Shown piece by piece: positions 36,128 through 45,089 of a stretch of 64,000 nt of DNA. Numbering within the stretch: position 1 is the first letter of the stretch; every line of letters begins with the position of its first letter. The DNA comes from an uncultured Dialister sp. (lineage in GTDB: Bacteria; Bacillota; Negativicutes; Veillonellales; Dialisteraceae): positions 70,410 to 134,409 of the forward strand of contig CABQAR010000003.1 of the NCBI GenBank assembly GCA_902462205.1. Direction: 5' to 3'. Both the position numbers and the translations under genes were made by a program. Below the pieces are notes generated by a model, which saw only the letters and a list, made by a program, of their open reading frames with translations, was not told the DNA's origin and did not search any database.

Positions 36128-36766
36128 ATGAAAACATGTCTCCATTGCGGCGCGGTGATTCCGGAGGGCGAGCTGGATTGTCCGTCCTGCGGCCGATCGG
36201 TCATCGAGGATATTTCTTCCAAGGACGGGAAAAGAAGAGAGACTTCTATGCCTTTGGAAGAGACTTCGGAAAAAACTGAAGAGAAGATAGAGTCAGAGAC
36301 GACGGAAGAAGAGGAGGCCGTGCCCCCGCCCAAGGCGGACACTCCGTACAGGAGGCAGGAAAAGAAATATGCGTCCGCATGGGACAGGATCAGGGATTAC
36401 TGCTTTTCCACGAGCGGGCGGATAGGGAAGCTGACTTATCTGTACCGCATTCTGGGCGGTTATTTCCTGTTTTTCTGCGGAGCGGCGATATCTCTGGCAG
36501 GCAGCGGCATCGATCTGGCGGATCCGCAGGTCGTCATGCAGCCGCCGTCGATGATGGACTCCGTCATCACGCTTGCCATCGTATTCATCGTGGCCTGCCT
36601 GTGGACGTGCACGACGATCAAGCGGCTTCATGATCTGGGGCACAGCGGACTCTGGGCTATCCCCCTCGTGCTCGTCGGCATGTCTTTTGCGGGAACGTTG
36701 CTGACGACGGTGGCGCTCAGCCTCATCAACGGGGATTCGCATCGCAATAAATATGATACGGATTAA
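36128..36766 (+). CDS. Zinc-ribbon DUF805 membrane protein
   Basis: 212 residues. The N-terminal zinc ribbon CLHCG...CPSCG (residues 4-21) is followed by an acidic linker of about 60 residues and a DUF805 domain from about 95: GRIGKLTYLYRILGGYFL, three to four helices, and TIKRLHDLGHSGLWAIPLVLVG, the family signature. The function of DUF805 is unknown. Confidence 0.88.
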   Translation: MKTCLHCGAVIPEGELDCPSCGRSVIEDISSKDGKRRETSMPLEETSEKTEEKIESETTEEEEAVPPPKADTPYRRQEKKYASAWDRIRDYCFSTSGRIGKLTYLYRILGGYFLFFCGAAISLAGSGIDLADPQVVMQPPSMMDSVITLAIVFIVACLWTCTTIKRLHDLGHSGLWAIPLVLVGMSFAGTLLTTVALSLINGDSHRNKYDTD

Positions 36767-36775
36767 GTGTTTTTT

Positions 36776-36812
36776 AAAAAGTCTGCTTTTCTTTGGGAAC
36801 GCAGGCTTTTTT
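36776..36812 (+). terminator. Terminator after the DUF805 gene
   Basis: AAAAAGTCTGC pairs with GCAGGCTTTTT (one wobble pair) and ends in Ts. Confidence 0.85.
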
Positions 36813-36867
36813 CATGGAAATGAGAGGGACGGACGTGGTAAAATAACGCTATTATCAGGGGGATAAA

Positions 36868-37785
36868 ATGGAGAAAAGAAAAATGGGCCTGATGGCCGCT
36901 TTGGGGTCCTATGTGCTTTGGGGGCTTCTTCCGATTTACTGGAAAGCGCTTGGCGAGGTCTCCGCCTATGAAATACTGGCGCACCGCATTATCTGGTCAT
37001 TCGTTTTTATGGTGCTGCTTCTGTGGGGCATGAAAAAATTACAAACTTTCCGGCAGGAATGCGCCGTGCTGTGGCAGGATAAAAGGCGGGTCGCCCTTCT
37101 TCTGGCCGCGGCCGTCCTCATCACGATGAACTGGGGCATTTATATCTGGGCCGTCATGAACAAGCATGTGGTGGATACGAGCGTCGGCTATTACATGAAT
37201 CCGCTGGTAAGCGTATTCCTCGGGGTGCTTGTCTTTCAAGAACGGCTGTCCGGAATGAAGTGGGCCGCCATAGCCCTTGCCTGCTGCGGAATCCTGGGGA
37301 TGACATGGGAACTGGGGCGTCTTCCGTTCGTGGCGGTCGGCGTGGCGTCCACCTTTGCGATGTATGGCGCGGTGAAAAAGAAATTGCAGTTCAATCCGCT
37401 TTACAGCATCACGCTGGAAACGCTCATCATCCTGCCTTTCTTCCTTGCTTACGTCCTGTACCTCCAGCAGGGAGGCGAGGGACATCTCGGCACGGCAGAC
37501 TGGACGGTGACGACGCTCCTTGTCGTGGCAGGCGCGGTGACGGCGATCCCTCTCGTCCTGTTTTCCATCGGTGCGAACAATCTGCCGCTGAACGTGCTTG
37601 GCTTCTGCCAGTATGTTTCCCCCTCCATCACGCTGATTCTGGGACTGTCCCTTTTCGGAGAATCCTTCAGCCGTGCCCAGCTTATCGCCTTTTCTTTCAT
37701 CTGGACGGCGCTGGTGATTTTTACAATCGCAGACTGGCGGGAGCGGAAATTTCTGGAAAGGCAGGAGAAAACGCAGAATGGCTGA
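36868..37785 (+). CDS. rarD: RarD-type EamA transporter
   Basis: 305 residues, ten helices. MGLMAALGSYVLWGLLPIYWKAL, EILAHRIIWSF and NWGIYIWAVMNKHVVDTSVGYYMNPL are the characteristic RarD segments. It probably exports a metabolite; the name comes from chloramphenicol sensitivity and the true substrate is unknown. GGGGGA precedes the ATG. It overlaps the next gene by eight bases, so they form an operon. Confidence 0.93.
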   Translation: MEKRKMGLMAALGSYVLWGLLPIYWKALGEVSAYEILAHRIIWSFVFMVLLLWGMKKLQTFRQECAVLWQDKRRVALLLAAAVLITMNWGIYIWAVMNKHVVDTSVGYYMNPLVSVFLGVLVFQERLSGMKWAAIALACCGILGMTWELGRLPFVAVGVASTFAMYGAVKKKLQFNPLYSITLETLIILPFFLAYVLYLQQGGEGHLGTADWTVTTLLVVAGAVTAIPLVLFSIGANNLPLNVLGFCQYVSPSITLILGLSLFGESFSRAQLIAFSFIWTALVIFTIADWRERKFLERQEKTQNG

Positions 37786-38536
37786 TGATAAGGAAATCGC
37801 CCTCGCTGATTACGATCCTTCTGATGAGGTCATTTCTCCCGATTTCGAACGGCTCAGTCTTTCTCTGCCCAAACGGGCGGTCTTTGCTTTTCTCGGCGAG
37901 AAGCGGATAGAACGGTTTGTTTCGGAAAACGGGGGAGAAAGAATCGGAGAATTCGTTTCCATTACGAAAAAATTTCCCCTGTGGAAAATCAAACAGGGGT
38001 CGGAGGACATCTGCCTGATGCAGGCGCCCGTGGGCGCACCGGCAGCGGTGCTCATGCTGGAACGGCTGTATGCGTACGGCGTGGAAAAGGCGGTGGCGCT
38101 CGGATGCTGCGGAGCGATTGCCGACCTGCCGGAAAATATGTTTTTCGTGGTGCGGAAAGCGTTCCGGGACGAGGGCACGTCCTATCATTATCTGCCGCCT
38201 TCCCGTTTCGTGGAACTGGACGGTTCTTCCGCGGCGGCGGAGCACGTACTGGAAGAAAACGGCATGGCGGCTGCGCCCTGCGTGACATGGACGACGGATG
38301 GATTTTTTAGGGAAACGAAAGAAAAAATAGAAGCACGGAAAAAAGAAGGCTGCCAGGTGGTGGATATGGAATGTGCCGCGCTGGCCGCCTGCTCCCTGTT
38401 CCGAAAAAAGACCTTTGCCCAGATCCTTTTTACCGCGGACACGCTCCATGGCTTATCCCATGACCAGCGCGGATGGGGAAAGGAAAGCAGGGACCGGGCG
38501 CTTCTGCTGGGAATCAGGGTCGCGGAAAAAATCTGA
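37778..38536 (+). CDS. Nucleoside phosphorylase family protein
   Basis: 252 residues in the PNP/UDP phosphorylase superfamily. MQAPVGAPAAVLMLERLYAYGV, ALGCCGAIADLPENMFFV (the phosphate and base loop region), and the late CQVVDMECAALAACS with the ribose-binding Met-Glu are family landmarks. It would split a purine or pyrimidine nucleoside with phosphate; the base is not evident. It overlaps rarD by eight bases, and the exporter may carry a product of the same pathway. Confidence 0.85.
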   Translation: MADDKEIALADYDPSDEVISPDFERLSLSLPKRAVFAFLGEKRIERFVSENGGERIGEFVSITKKFPLWKIKQGSEDICLMQAPVGAPAAVLMLERLYAYGVEKAVALGCCGAIADLPENMFFVVRKAFRDEGTSYHYLPPSRFVELDGSSAAAEHVLEENGMAAAPCVTWTTDGFFRETKEKIEARKKEGCQVVDMECAALAACSLFRKKTFAQILFTADTLHGLSHDQRGWGKESRDRALLLGIRVAEKI

Positions 38537-38572
38537 GAAACAGGAATTCAATGGAGAAAAAATATATTTATG

Positions 38573-38608
38573 AAAATAACGGCGGGTATTTCCTTCCGTT
38601 ATTTTTTT
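38573..38608 (+). terminator. Terminator after the phosphorylase gene
   Basis: AAAATAACGG pairs with CCGTTATTTT and runs into a long T-tract. Confidence 0.9.
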
Positions 38609-38609
38609 T

Positions 38610-38637
38610 ATGACAATATCGAAATTTATGATATAAT
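38610..38637 (+). promoter_or_regulatory. Sigma-70 promoter of rnjA
   Basis: ATGACA at 38610-38615 and a consensus TATAAT at 38632-38637, 16 bases apart, directly after the preceding terminator and 75 bases before the start codon. Confidence 0.65.
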
Positions 38638-38712
38638 AGGTCAAGCGACTATGGTACGGCAAATTTTTATTATATATAAAATGTACGGCTACAATTGAAT
38701 AGGAGGTTAATC

Positions 38713-40374
38713 TTGGCAAAATCCAGATTACAGATTATTCCCCTGGGAGGACTGGGGGAGGTCGGAAAAAACATGACTGCATTCCGTTATGGCGACGAAA
38801 TTATCGTAATAGATGCAGGCATGGCTTTTCCTGATGAAACAATGCTGGGGATAGATATCGTGATCCCCGATTTCAGTTACCTGATTGAAAACAGGGACAA
38901 GATCAAAGCGATACTGATTACCCACGGCCACGAGGACCATATCGGCTCTCTGGCGTATTTACTGCGCGATGTTTCTGCGCCCGTCTATGCGACGCGCTTG
39001 ACCTGCGGCCTGATCGAAGGCAAGCTGAAGGAGCAGAAAATCGGCAAGTACGATTTACATGTGGTGAAGACGGGAGACGAATTCAAGGCAGGATCCTTTA
39101 AGTTCGGCTTCTTCCACGTCTGCCACTCCATACCTGATTCCTGCGGCATCTATGTCCGCACGCCGATCGGAACGGTCGTCCACACCGGCGATTTCAAATT
39201 CGACCATTCTCCCGTTGACGGAGAGCAGACGGATATGTACAAGCTCGCGGAGCTCGGTCATCGTGGCGTCCTCGTGCTTTGCGCGGATTCCACGAACGCA
39301 CAGAATCCGGGATACACATTATCTGAGGCTGTTGTTTCCAAGTCGCTTATGGAAGCTTATAACGATGTGAAGGGAAGGATCATCCTTGCCACGTTCGCGT
39401 CGAATGTGTCTCGTATCCAGATGGCCATCGATGCCGCCGTGGCCAATAAGAGGAAGGTCTGCGTATTCGGTCGTTCCATGGTAAACGTCGTGGGCATCGC
39501 CCTTGAAATGGGATATCTGAAAGCGCCGGAAGGAACGTTTATCGAGCCGGAGGAAATGAACAGGTACAGGGATGACCGTATCTGCATTCTGACGACAGGC
39601 AGCCAGGGAGAACCGATGGCAGGCCTTTCCCGCATGGCGGACGGAAGCCACAGGCAGGTACAGATCCATGCAGGCGATACGGTCATTATTTCCGCTTCGC
39701 CGATTCCCGGCAATGAAACGAGCGTGGGCAGGACGATTGATAATCTGATGCGTCTCGGCGCCCGTGTCATCACGTCCCATATGAGCCGCGTCCATGTTTC
39801 CGGCCACGGTTCACAGGAGGATCTGAAAACCATGCTTTCCCTCGTCCGTCCTAAATTCTTCGTGCCTCTCCACGGGGAATACAGGATGCTCTGCTCCCAT
39901 GCGGAGCTCGCGGAAGGCCTCGGCATACCGAAGCAGAATATACTCATCGGTGAAAATGGTTCCGTCTTTGAATTTACGAACCGCAGTGCGAAAATCAGCG
40001 GAAAGGTACAGTCAGGCGCTGTCTTTGTAGACGGGCTCGGCGTGGGAGATGTGGGAAACATCGTCATCCGCGACCGCCAGCAGCTGGCGCAGGACGGCGT
40101 ATTCATCGTCGTCATCGCACTGGAAAAAGGAAGCAACCAGATTGCGGCAGGCCCGGATATCGTTTCCCGCGGCTTCGTATATGTCCGTGACAGCGAAGAG
40201 CTCATGGGCGGGGCGAGAGGCCGTATCGAATCCGTTCTGGAACGGTGCAATACGGGCAATGTGACGGAATGGAACGCCATCAAGACGCAAATCCGTGATT
40301 CGCTTGGCAGGTATTTCTTTGAAAAGACCAAACGCAGGCCGATGATCCTTCCCATTATCCAGGAAGTCAGATAA
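38713..40374 (+). CDS. rnj: Ribonuclease J
   Basis: An endo- and 5'-3' exoribonuclease of the metallo-beta-lactamase/beta-CASP family, central to mRNA decay and rRNA maturation. 553 residues from TTG 38713, which is six bases after AGGAGG; the in-frame TTG at 38695 precedes that site. The metal motif HGHEDH is at 71-76 (THGHEDHIGSL), GDFKFDHSP follows in the same domain, then the beta-CASP region and a GSQGEPMAGLSRM segment. It resembles RNase J1 in length. It is the only RNase J gene in this window, so J1 versus J2 type cannot be decided. Confidence 0.95.
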   Translation: MAKSRLQIIPLGGLGEVGKNMTAFRYGDEIIVIDAGMAFPDETMLGIDIVIPDFSYLIENRDKIKAILITHGHEDHIGSLAYLLRDVSAPVYATRLTCGLIEGKLKEQKIGKYDLHVVKTGDEFKAGSFKFGFFHVCHSIPDSCGIYVRTPIGTVVHTGDFKFDHSPVDGEQTDMYKLAELGHRGVLVLCADSTNAQNPGYTLSEAVVSKSLMEAYNDVKGRIILATFASNVSRIQMAIDAAVANKRKVCVFGRSMVNVVGIALEMGYLKAPEGTFIEPEEMNRYRDDRICILTTGSQGEPMAGLSRMADGSHRQVQIHAGDTVIISASPIPGNETSVGRTIDNLMRLGARVITSHMSRVHVSGHGSQEDLKTMLSLVRPKFFVPLHGEYRMLCSHAELAEGLGIPKQNILIGENGSVFEFTNRSAKISGKVQSGAVFVDGLGVGDVGNIVIRDRQQLAQDGVFIVVIALEKGSNQIAAGPDIVSRGFVYVRDSEELMGGARGRIESVLERCNTGNVTEWNAIKTQIRDSLGRYFFEKTKRRPMILPIIQEVR

Positions 40375-40444
40375 TCTGTCCTGCGGGTTTTCTGAAAAGG
40401 CGTGCCGCGGAATATACGGCGGCTGTCATTTCACCTGAAAAACA

Positions 40445-40478
40445 AACTGTGATTTCATTTCCGGAGTCACAGTTTTTT
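40445..40478 (+). terminator. Terminator after the RNase J gene
   Basis: AACTGTGA pairs perfectly with TCACAGTT, followed by a T-tract. The remaining 150 bases before 40634 show no gene. Confidence 0.88.
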
Positions 40479-40633
40479 GTTGCTTTATCTTTATTGCCCT
40501 TAATATGGTAAAATATAGGGTACACTGATGGAATGCAGGCAGCCGACGAAAGCGGCACGGCAGGCTTCCATGGGTTCTGATTCTGCATCCGGCAGGGATT
40601 TCGATATCCCTCACCGTGTCCAAAGGAGTTTTT

Positions 40634-41590
40634 ATGAACGAATATAAAGCGGGAGATACGAATGCGGTCGTGCTTGCGGGCATGTGCACGGCACTGGCGG
40701 TCGTTCTTTCCGTTCTGGGATTCTACATGCCTCTCGTTTCCAGCGTGGTTTTCCTTCTGATTCCTCTACCGATCGCTTATCTGGGGATGAAAGAGGGCTC
40801 GCAGTGGTCCATCATCGTGACCACGGGCATATTGATCCTTGATTCCGTCTTTTTCGGCATCATGTCCGCTGCCTTCCTCTGCGCGATTTTCGGCGTGCTC
40901 GGCGTAATCATGGGCATCTGCTACAAGCATAAAGTGTCTGCCACGGTCACGCTTCTTTCCGGGGCGGCCGTCGTTCTTGCGGCGCTTATCGGAGAAGCCT
41001 TTGCCACCATGTACCTGTTGAATCTGCCGCCTGTCATTTTCGGCGGAGAGGCGCTGGACGGCATGGAACAGCAGATGATGGAGCAGATGGGGCAGTTTTA
41101 TACGGGAGAGCTTCTGACGCAGGCGCAGGGAAATGTCAGACAGATGATGGACGCGATCCGTAAATCCCTTCCCTTTGCCACTGTCGGGGCCGCGATTTTT
41201 TACTCCTGGGCTTCCATGACGTTGGGGAAAATCATTTTCGGGCGCATGGGCATCAAGGATATCCCCGTGCTGCCGAAGCTGGAGCGCTGGGAATTTCCCC
41301 GCCTGTTCGTGGCGCTGTACGTGGTCGTGATCGCCATGCAGTTCCTGCTGAAGGACAATGAAACGGCCTCCATCATCCAGTACAATCTGGGGCTGGCCTG
41401 CGTGTGCGTATTCTGGCTGCAGGGGCTGGCGACGCTCTGGTGGCTTCCGCATAAATATCCGGTGGTGAAGCCGTTCCGGTGGGTCATCGCCCTGCTTTCC
41501 GTCATTACCGGATTCGTCCAGATGTTCCTTGTCCTGCTCGGACTGTCCGACCTGGTGCTCCGTTACAGGAAAAAAAGAAACTATGAGTGA
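40634..41590 (+). CDS. yybS: YybS-like DUF2232 membrane protein
   Basis: About 318 residues with eight or more helices, DUF2232. A GTG at 40616 overlaps AAAGGAG, so ATG 40634 is taken as the start. It is followed by gdpP and rplI, the same order as yybS-yybT-rplI in Bacillus, which supports the name. A helical loop from about 135-170 is rich in Gln and Met. Its function is unknown. Confidence 0.82.
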   Translation: MNEYKAGDTNAVVLAGMCTALAVVLSVLGFYMPLVSSVVFLLIPLPIAYLGMKEGSQWSIIVTTGILILDSVFFGIMSAAFLCAIFGVLGVIMGICYKHKVSATVTLLSGAAVVLAALIGEAFATMYLLNLPPVIFGGEALDGMEQQMMEQMGQFYTGELLTQAQGNVRQMMDAIRKSLPFATVGAAIFYSWASMTLGKIIFGRMGIKDIPVLPKLERWEFPRLFVALYVVVIAMQFLLKDNETASIIQYNLGLACVCVFWLQGLATLWWLPHKYPVVKPFRWVIALLSVITGFVQMFLVLLGLSDLVLRYRKKRNYE

Positions 41591-41691
41591 TGGCAGGCAT
41601 GTCCTGCGATTTGCATTACATAGAGAGATAAGTTACGATTGGTTCAGTCCCTGCGGGGACATCTACCTATCAAGAGGTTAAGGGGAAAATT

Positions 41692-43674
41692 ATGCTCAGC
41701 GATATTTGGGTATATAAGAAAACATCGAAAGTCATGATCGGGCTTCTGCTGATCGCCGTCATCCTGCTGGCCACGCAGAACTGGCAGCTCGGGCTCTTGC
41801 TTTTCATCATCGTCGCGGCTGCCATCGTATGGATGAAACGGTCGGATTTCATGCAGGAAAGGCTCCTGATGCGGTATCTGGACGATCTGTCGTCCGGCGT
41901 ATCGGCAGGAACCGTCTATGCGGTGAGAAACCTGCCGATCGGCATCGCCGTCATGGATGACAAGAAAAAACTGGTCTGGGCGAACGGCGTATTCCGTTCG
42001 TGGGTCTCCGTGGCGGAGGAAGGGACTCCGTTCCGAGAAATCATCCAGGGCCAGCGCATTTCAAAAATATGGGAAAAGACAGGGTGGTTCGAATGCCATG
42101 CGGACGGCTCGTTCTTCCGCGTATTCCATAAATATATCCCGTCAGAGGATGAAAACGGATCGCCGTTCATGGTGCTTTATTTCATGGACCGCACCGATGT
42201 GGAAAAAGCGGTGAAGGAAGCGGAGGACTCCAGGCCCGTATTCTGCCTGATCCGTGTGGATAATGCCTCCGAGGTCACTTCTGAAATGAGCGACGTGGAT
42301 CGTTCGGCGCTGCTCTCCGATGTGGCGGAAAAGGTGCTCGCCACGTTCAGCGACCATGACGGATTTGTTAAGCAGTACAGCACGTCTGACTTCGTTGCCT
42401 GCATTTCCTCCAAGGCGCTTCAGGAAATGATGGATGATAATTTTGAAATACTGGACCGCGTGCGTGCCATCCATACGGTCAACCGCATTCCGGTCACGCT
42501 TTCCATCGGCATCGTGAAGAGCGAGGAATCCTTCGCGCGGCAGTATGAAGAAGCACAGGTCTCGCTGGATCTGGCGCTGGGCCGCGGCGGAGACCAGGCG
42601 ATCGTCCGTCTCGGAAAAGAAGTCAAGGCCTTCGGCGGAAAAGCGCCGACATCTGTCAGCAGTACGCGCGTCCGCGTCCGTGTCGTGGCGCAGGCGCTGA
42701 AGGAAATCATTGAGGAAGCGGACGAGGTGCTCATCATGGGCCATGCCCACGAAGATTTTGACGCCCTTGGCGCGGCTGTCGGCGTATCCCATCTGGCAAG
42801 GGCATCCCATATAGACGCCCATATCGTCCTTTCCAAACAGGATGACACATCAAAGAAAATGATCCAGGCCATCAATGAGAGTGGACAGGCAGACGGCCTC
42901 CTCATTGATGAAAGCAAGGCGAAGGGGCTTGTCACAGACAAGACGGTCCTAATCGTCGTGGATACCCATATCCCTGAATTGGTGGCTGCGCCGGAAATAT
43001 TGAAAAAGGTGCAGAAAAAAGTAGTCATCGACCATCACCGTCGGGCGAGCACGATGATTGCCAGCCCCCTGCTGACCTATATGGAGCCGTCGGCTTCCTC
43101 CGCGTCGGAGCTTATCACGGAGCTCATCCAGTATTACGGCGGTGAAGAGGAAATGAACGCCATGGAGGCTTCCTGCCTCTATGCAGGCATCGTCGTCGAT
43201 ACGAAGAGCTTCGTCGTGCAGACCAGCGTCCGTACCTTTGATGCCGCGAGCTATCTCCGTCGCTGCGGTGCGGATACCATCCTTGTGAACCGGCTGTTCT
43301 CCATGGATATGGATTTCATCCGTGTCAAGGCAGGCATCCTTGCCCAGATGAAGCAGGTAGACGGTTATATGGCGTTCGCGGAATGTCCGGAAGGAACCGC
43401 GGAATCGCAGATTGTGGCAGGGCAGGTGGCGGATTTCCTCGTGACGGTGCAGAGGATACGGTGCAGCTTCATTTTCTACCACACGGAAAAAGGCCTGTGC
43501 CTGTCTGCCCGGTCGAATGGCTCGGTCAATGTGCAGGTGGTCATGGAAGAGCTCGGCGGCGGCGGCCATCAGACGGTGGCAGGCGCGCAGTTTGGGGAAA
43601 ACGGCCATATAGATGATATAATGAAATCAATCATAGCAAATGTTCGTAAACAGACAGAGGAGGAAAAAGAATGA
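41692..43674 (+). CDS. gdpP: Cyclic-di-AMP phosphodiesterase GdpP
   Basis: 660 residues. Two N-terminal membrane helices (about 13-50) are followed by a PAS-like domain, a degenerate GGDEF domain (about 170-305), a DHH domain with MGHAHEDFDALGAAVG and Asp447-His448-His449 in VIDHHRRAS, and a DHHA1 domain ending in LGGGGHQTVAGAQ. It hydrolyses c-di-AMP to pApA at the inner membrane and so affects cell wall, osmotic and potassium balance. The hairpin GTCCCTGCGGGGAC about 30 bases before the start may be a regulatory element. It overlaps rplI by four bases. Confidence 0.95.
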   Translation: MLSDIWVYKKTSKVMIGLLLIAVILLATQNWQLGLLLFIIVAAAIVWMKRSDFMQERLLMRYLDDLSSGVSAGTVYAVRNLPIGIAVMDDKKKLVWANGVFRSWVSVAEEGTPFREIIQGQRISKIWEKTGWFECHADGSFFRVFHKYIPSEDENGSPFMVLYFMDRTDVEKAVKEAEDSRPVFCLIRVDNASEVTSEMSDVDRSALLSDVAEKVLATFSDHDGFVKQYSTSDFVACISSKALQEMMDDNFEILDRVRAIHTVNRIPVTLSIGIVKSEESFARQYEEAQVSLDLALGRGGDQAIVRLGKEVKAFGGKAPTSVSSTRVRVRVVAQALKEIIEEADEVLIMGHAHEDFDALGAAVGVSHLARASHIDAHIVLSKQDDTSKKMIQAINESGQADGLLIDESKAKGLVTDKTVLIVVDTHIPELVAAPEILKKVQKKVVIDHHRRASTMIASPLLTYMEPSASSASELITELIQYYGGEEEMNAMEASCLYAGIVVDTKSFVVQTSVRTFDAASYLRRCGADTILVNRLFSMDMDFIRVKAGILAQMKQVDGYMAFAECPEGTAESQIVAGQVADFLVTVQRIRCSFIFYHTEKGLCLSARSNGSVNVQVVMEELGGGGHQTVAGAQFGENGHIDDIMKSIIANVRKQTEEEKE

Positions 43675-44117
43675 AAGTAGTACTTCTTCAAGATGTAAAG
43701 AAACTGGGGAAACGGGGCGAAGTGATCGAGGTGGCTGATGGATACGCCAGAAACGTCCTCATCCGCCGCGGCCTTGGCGTGGAAGGAAATAAAGCGAACC
43801 TGAATACGGCGGCGCAGCGGCAGGAATCCAAGGAATTCAAATCCAAAGTGGCGGCGGATGAGGCGGTCATCATGGCGTCCCAGCTGCAGAAGGTGAAAGC
43901 CGTCATCAAGGTGCAGACCGGCGAAGACGGAAGGATTTTCGGCAGCGTGACGGCCAAGGATATCTGCGACGCCATCGAAGCCCAGTATAAATTCAAGCTG
44001 GATAAGAAAAATATCAAGATGAAGAATCCGATCAAGACCACAGGCGAATATGATGTGGAGGTGTGGGTGCACCAGCAGGTGACCAGCACGGTCCATATTT
44101 CCGTCGTGGCAGAATAA
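43671..44117 (+). CDS. rplI: 50S ribosomal protein L9
   Basis: 148 residues, a standard L9. The N-terminal MKVVLLQDVKKLGKRGEV and the ARNVLIRRGLG loop bind 23S rRNA, a connecting helix follows (residues about 40-75), and the C-terminal domain contains GRIFGSVTAKDI. The ATGA overlap with gdpP suggests translational coupling. In many Firmicutes rplI is followed directly by lon and dnaB; here about 4.8 kb intervenes. Confidence 0.97.
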   Translation: MKVVLLQDVKKLGKRGEVIEVADGYARNVLIRRGLGVEGNKANLNTAAQRQESKEFKSKVAADEAVIMASQLQKVKAVIKVQTGEDGRIFGSVTAKDICDAIEAQYKFKLDKKNIKMKNPIKTTGEYDVEVWVHQQVTSTVHISVVAE

Positions 44118-44136
44118 AAAACTGAGTGATAGAAAG

Positions 44137-44164
44137 TCTCCTGTTCGTGCAGGAGATTTTTTTA
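44137..44164 (+). terminator. Terminator after rplI
   Basis: TCTCCTG pairs with CAGGAGA and ends in a T-tract. Confidence 0.9.
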
Positions 44165-44193
44165 TTGGGAACAGGAAATAGAAAAGAGATTGA

Positions 44194-44226
44194 TTGTAAA
44201 CTATAAGTTATTGTTAATCTTGACAA
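44194..44226. promoter_or_regulatory. Candidate BirA (biotin repressor) operator
   Basis: TTGTAAACT at 44194-44202 and TCTTGACAA at 44218-44226 are separated by 15 bases and form an imperfect inverted repeat (six of nine bases), resembling the TTGTWAACC-N14-16-GGTTWACAA BirA operator. The right arm overlaps the -35 of the bioWF promoter. The match is partial. Confidence 0.42.
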
Positions 44227-44248
44227 ATTAAAAACGGATTATTAGACT
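44220..44248 (+). promoter_or_regulatory. Promoter of the bioWF operon
   Basis: TTGACA at 44220-44225 and TAGACT at 44243-44248 with a 17-base spacer. Confidence 0.55.
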
Positions 44249-44330
44249 TAATAAAGATTTGCAAATCAGTCATTATCGAATGATAAATACATATAAATGT
44301 AAACTTTCGCGGTAAGAAGAGGTGGGGGAT

Positions 44331-45089
44331 TTGTTGTACAGTGTGAAGATGCGTTCCAGCCTTGGCGGCATCCATGGATCGGGAGGACGGCATATTTCCG
44401 GGGCGGAACGGATTATTTCAGAAGAGCAGGTGGAAAAAAATGTACTGGCCATGCTCAAAAGGGCACAGACCCATGCGCGGGGAACGGCTGATTTCATCCA
44501 GCTGAAAGTGGAAATGGTGCGGCCGGGAAATATCGAGTATTGCCAGTTGATTTCTCTCTACCAGATACGGACAGAAACGAAAGAGGAGGGACGGCAGGCT
44601 GCGAAAAAAGAACTGCTTCGTATCGGCGTCAGTGAAAAAGCGGTTCAAAACGGTTTTGCCCTGCTGGAATCACTCACGGACAGCATGCGCGGCGCGATCG
44701 TCATGGATGCGGAAACGGGGGAACGGCTTGATGATCTGGCGGAGCGGGGCGTGCGCTGCAGCAATATGGACTGCGAGGACACGGAAGCCTATGAACGGCA
44801 GATGAAGGACAGGGGGCTCGGCGGAGAACATCCGCGGGAAGCGCTCGTCCTTGCGTCGAAGGTGGCAGCCGCACCGGGAACGGTGGCGGAACTCTGCTGG
44901 TCGGATGATCCCGACTATGTGACCGGATATGTGGGGTCGAAAAAATTCGGATACGGCAGGATCACCGTGATGAAGAACAGAGGGGATCCCGTCGGAGGCC
45001 GTATATTTTTTGTGGAGCATGGCACGGATATGGACAGATATATCGATTACATGCAGAACCGGGTCGTTCTTGTGAGGATGCAGAAATGA
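44331..45089 (+). CDS. bioW: 6-carboxyhexanoate-CoA ligase (pimeloyl-CoA synthetase)
   Basis: Forms pimeloyl-CoA from pimelate, CoA and ATP, the entry into biotin synthesis when free pimelate is used. About 252 residues, a normal BioW. Family segments: LYSVKMRSS at the start, GGRHISGAERI, HARGTADFIQLKVEMV, and GGRIFFVEHGTD near the end. TTG 44331 and TTG 44334 are the closest starts after AGGTGG; GTG 44322 would lie inside the ribosome-binding site. It overlaps bioF by four bases. Confidence 0.9.
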   Translation: MLYSVKMRSSLGGIHGSGGRHISGAERIISEEQVEKNVLAMLKRAQTHARGTADFIQLKVEMVRPGNIEYCQLISLYQIRTETKEEGRQAAKKELLRIGVSEKAVQNGFALLESLTDSMRGAIVMDAETGERLDDLAERGVRCSNMDCEDTEAYERQMKDRGLGGEHPREALVLASKVAAAPGTVAELCWSDDPDYVTGYVGSKKFGYGRITVMKNRGDPVGGRIFFVEHGTDMDRYIDYMQNRVVLVRMQK

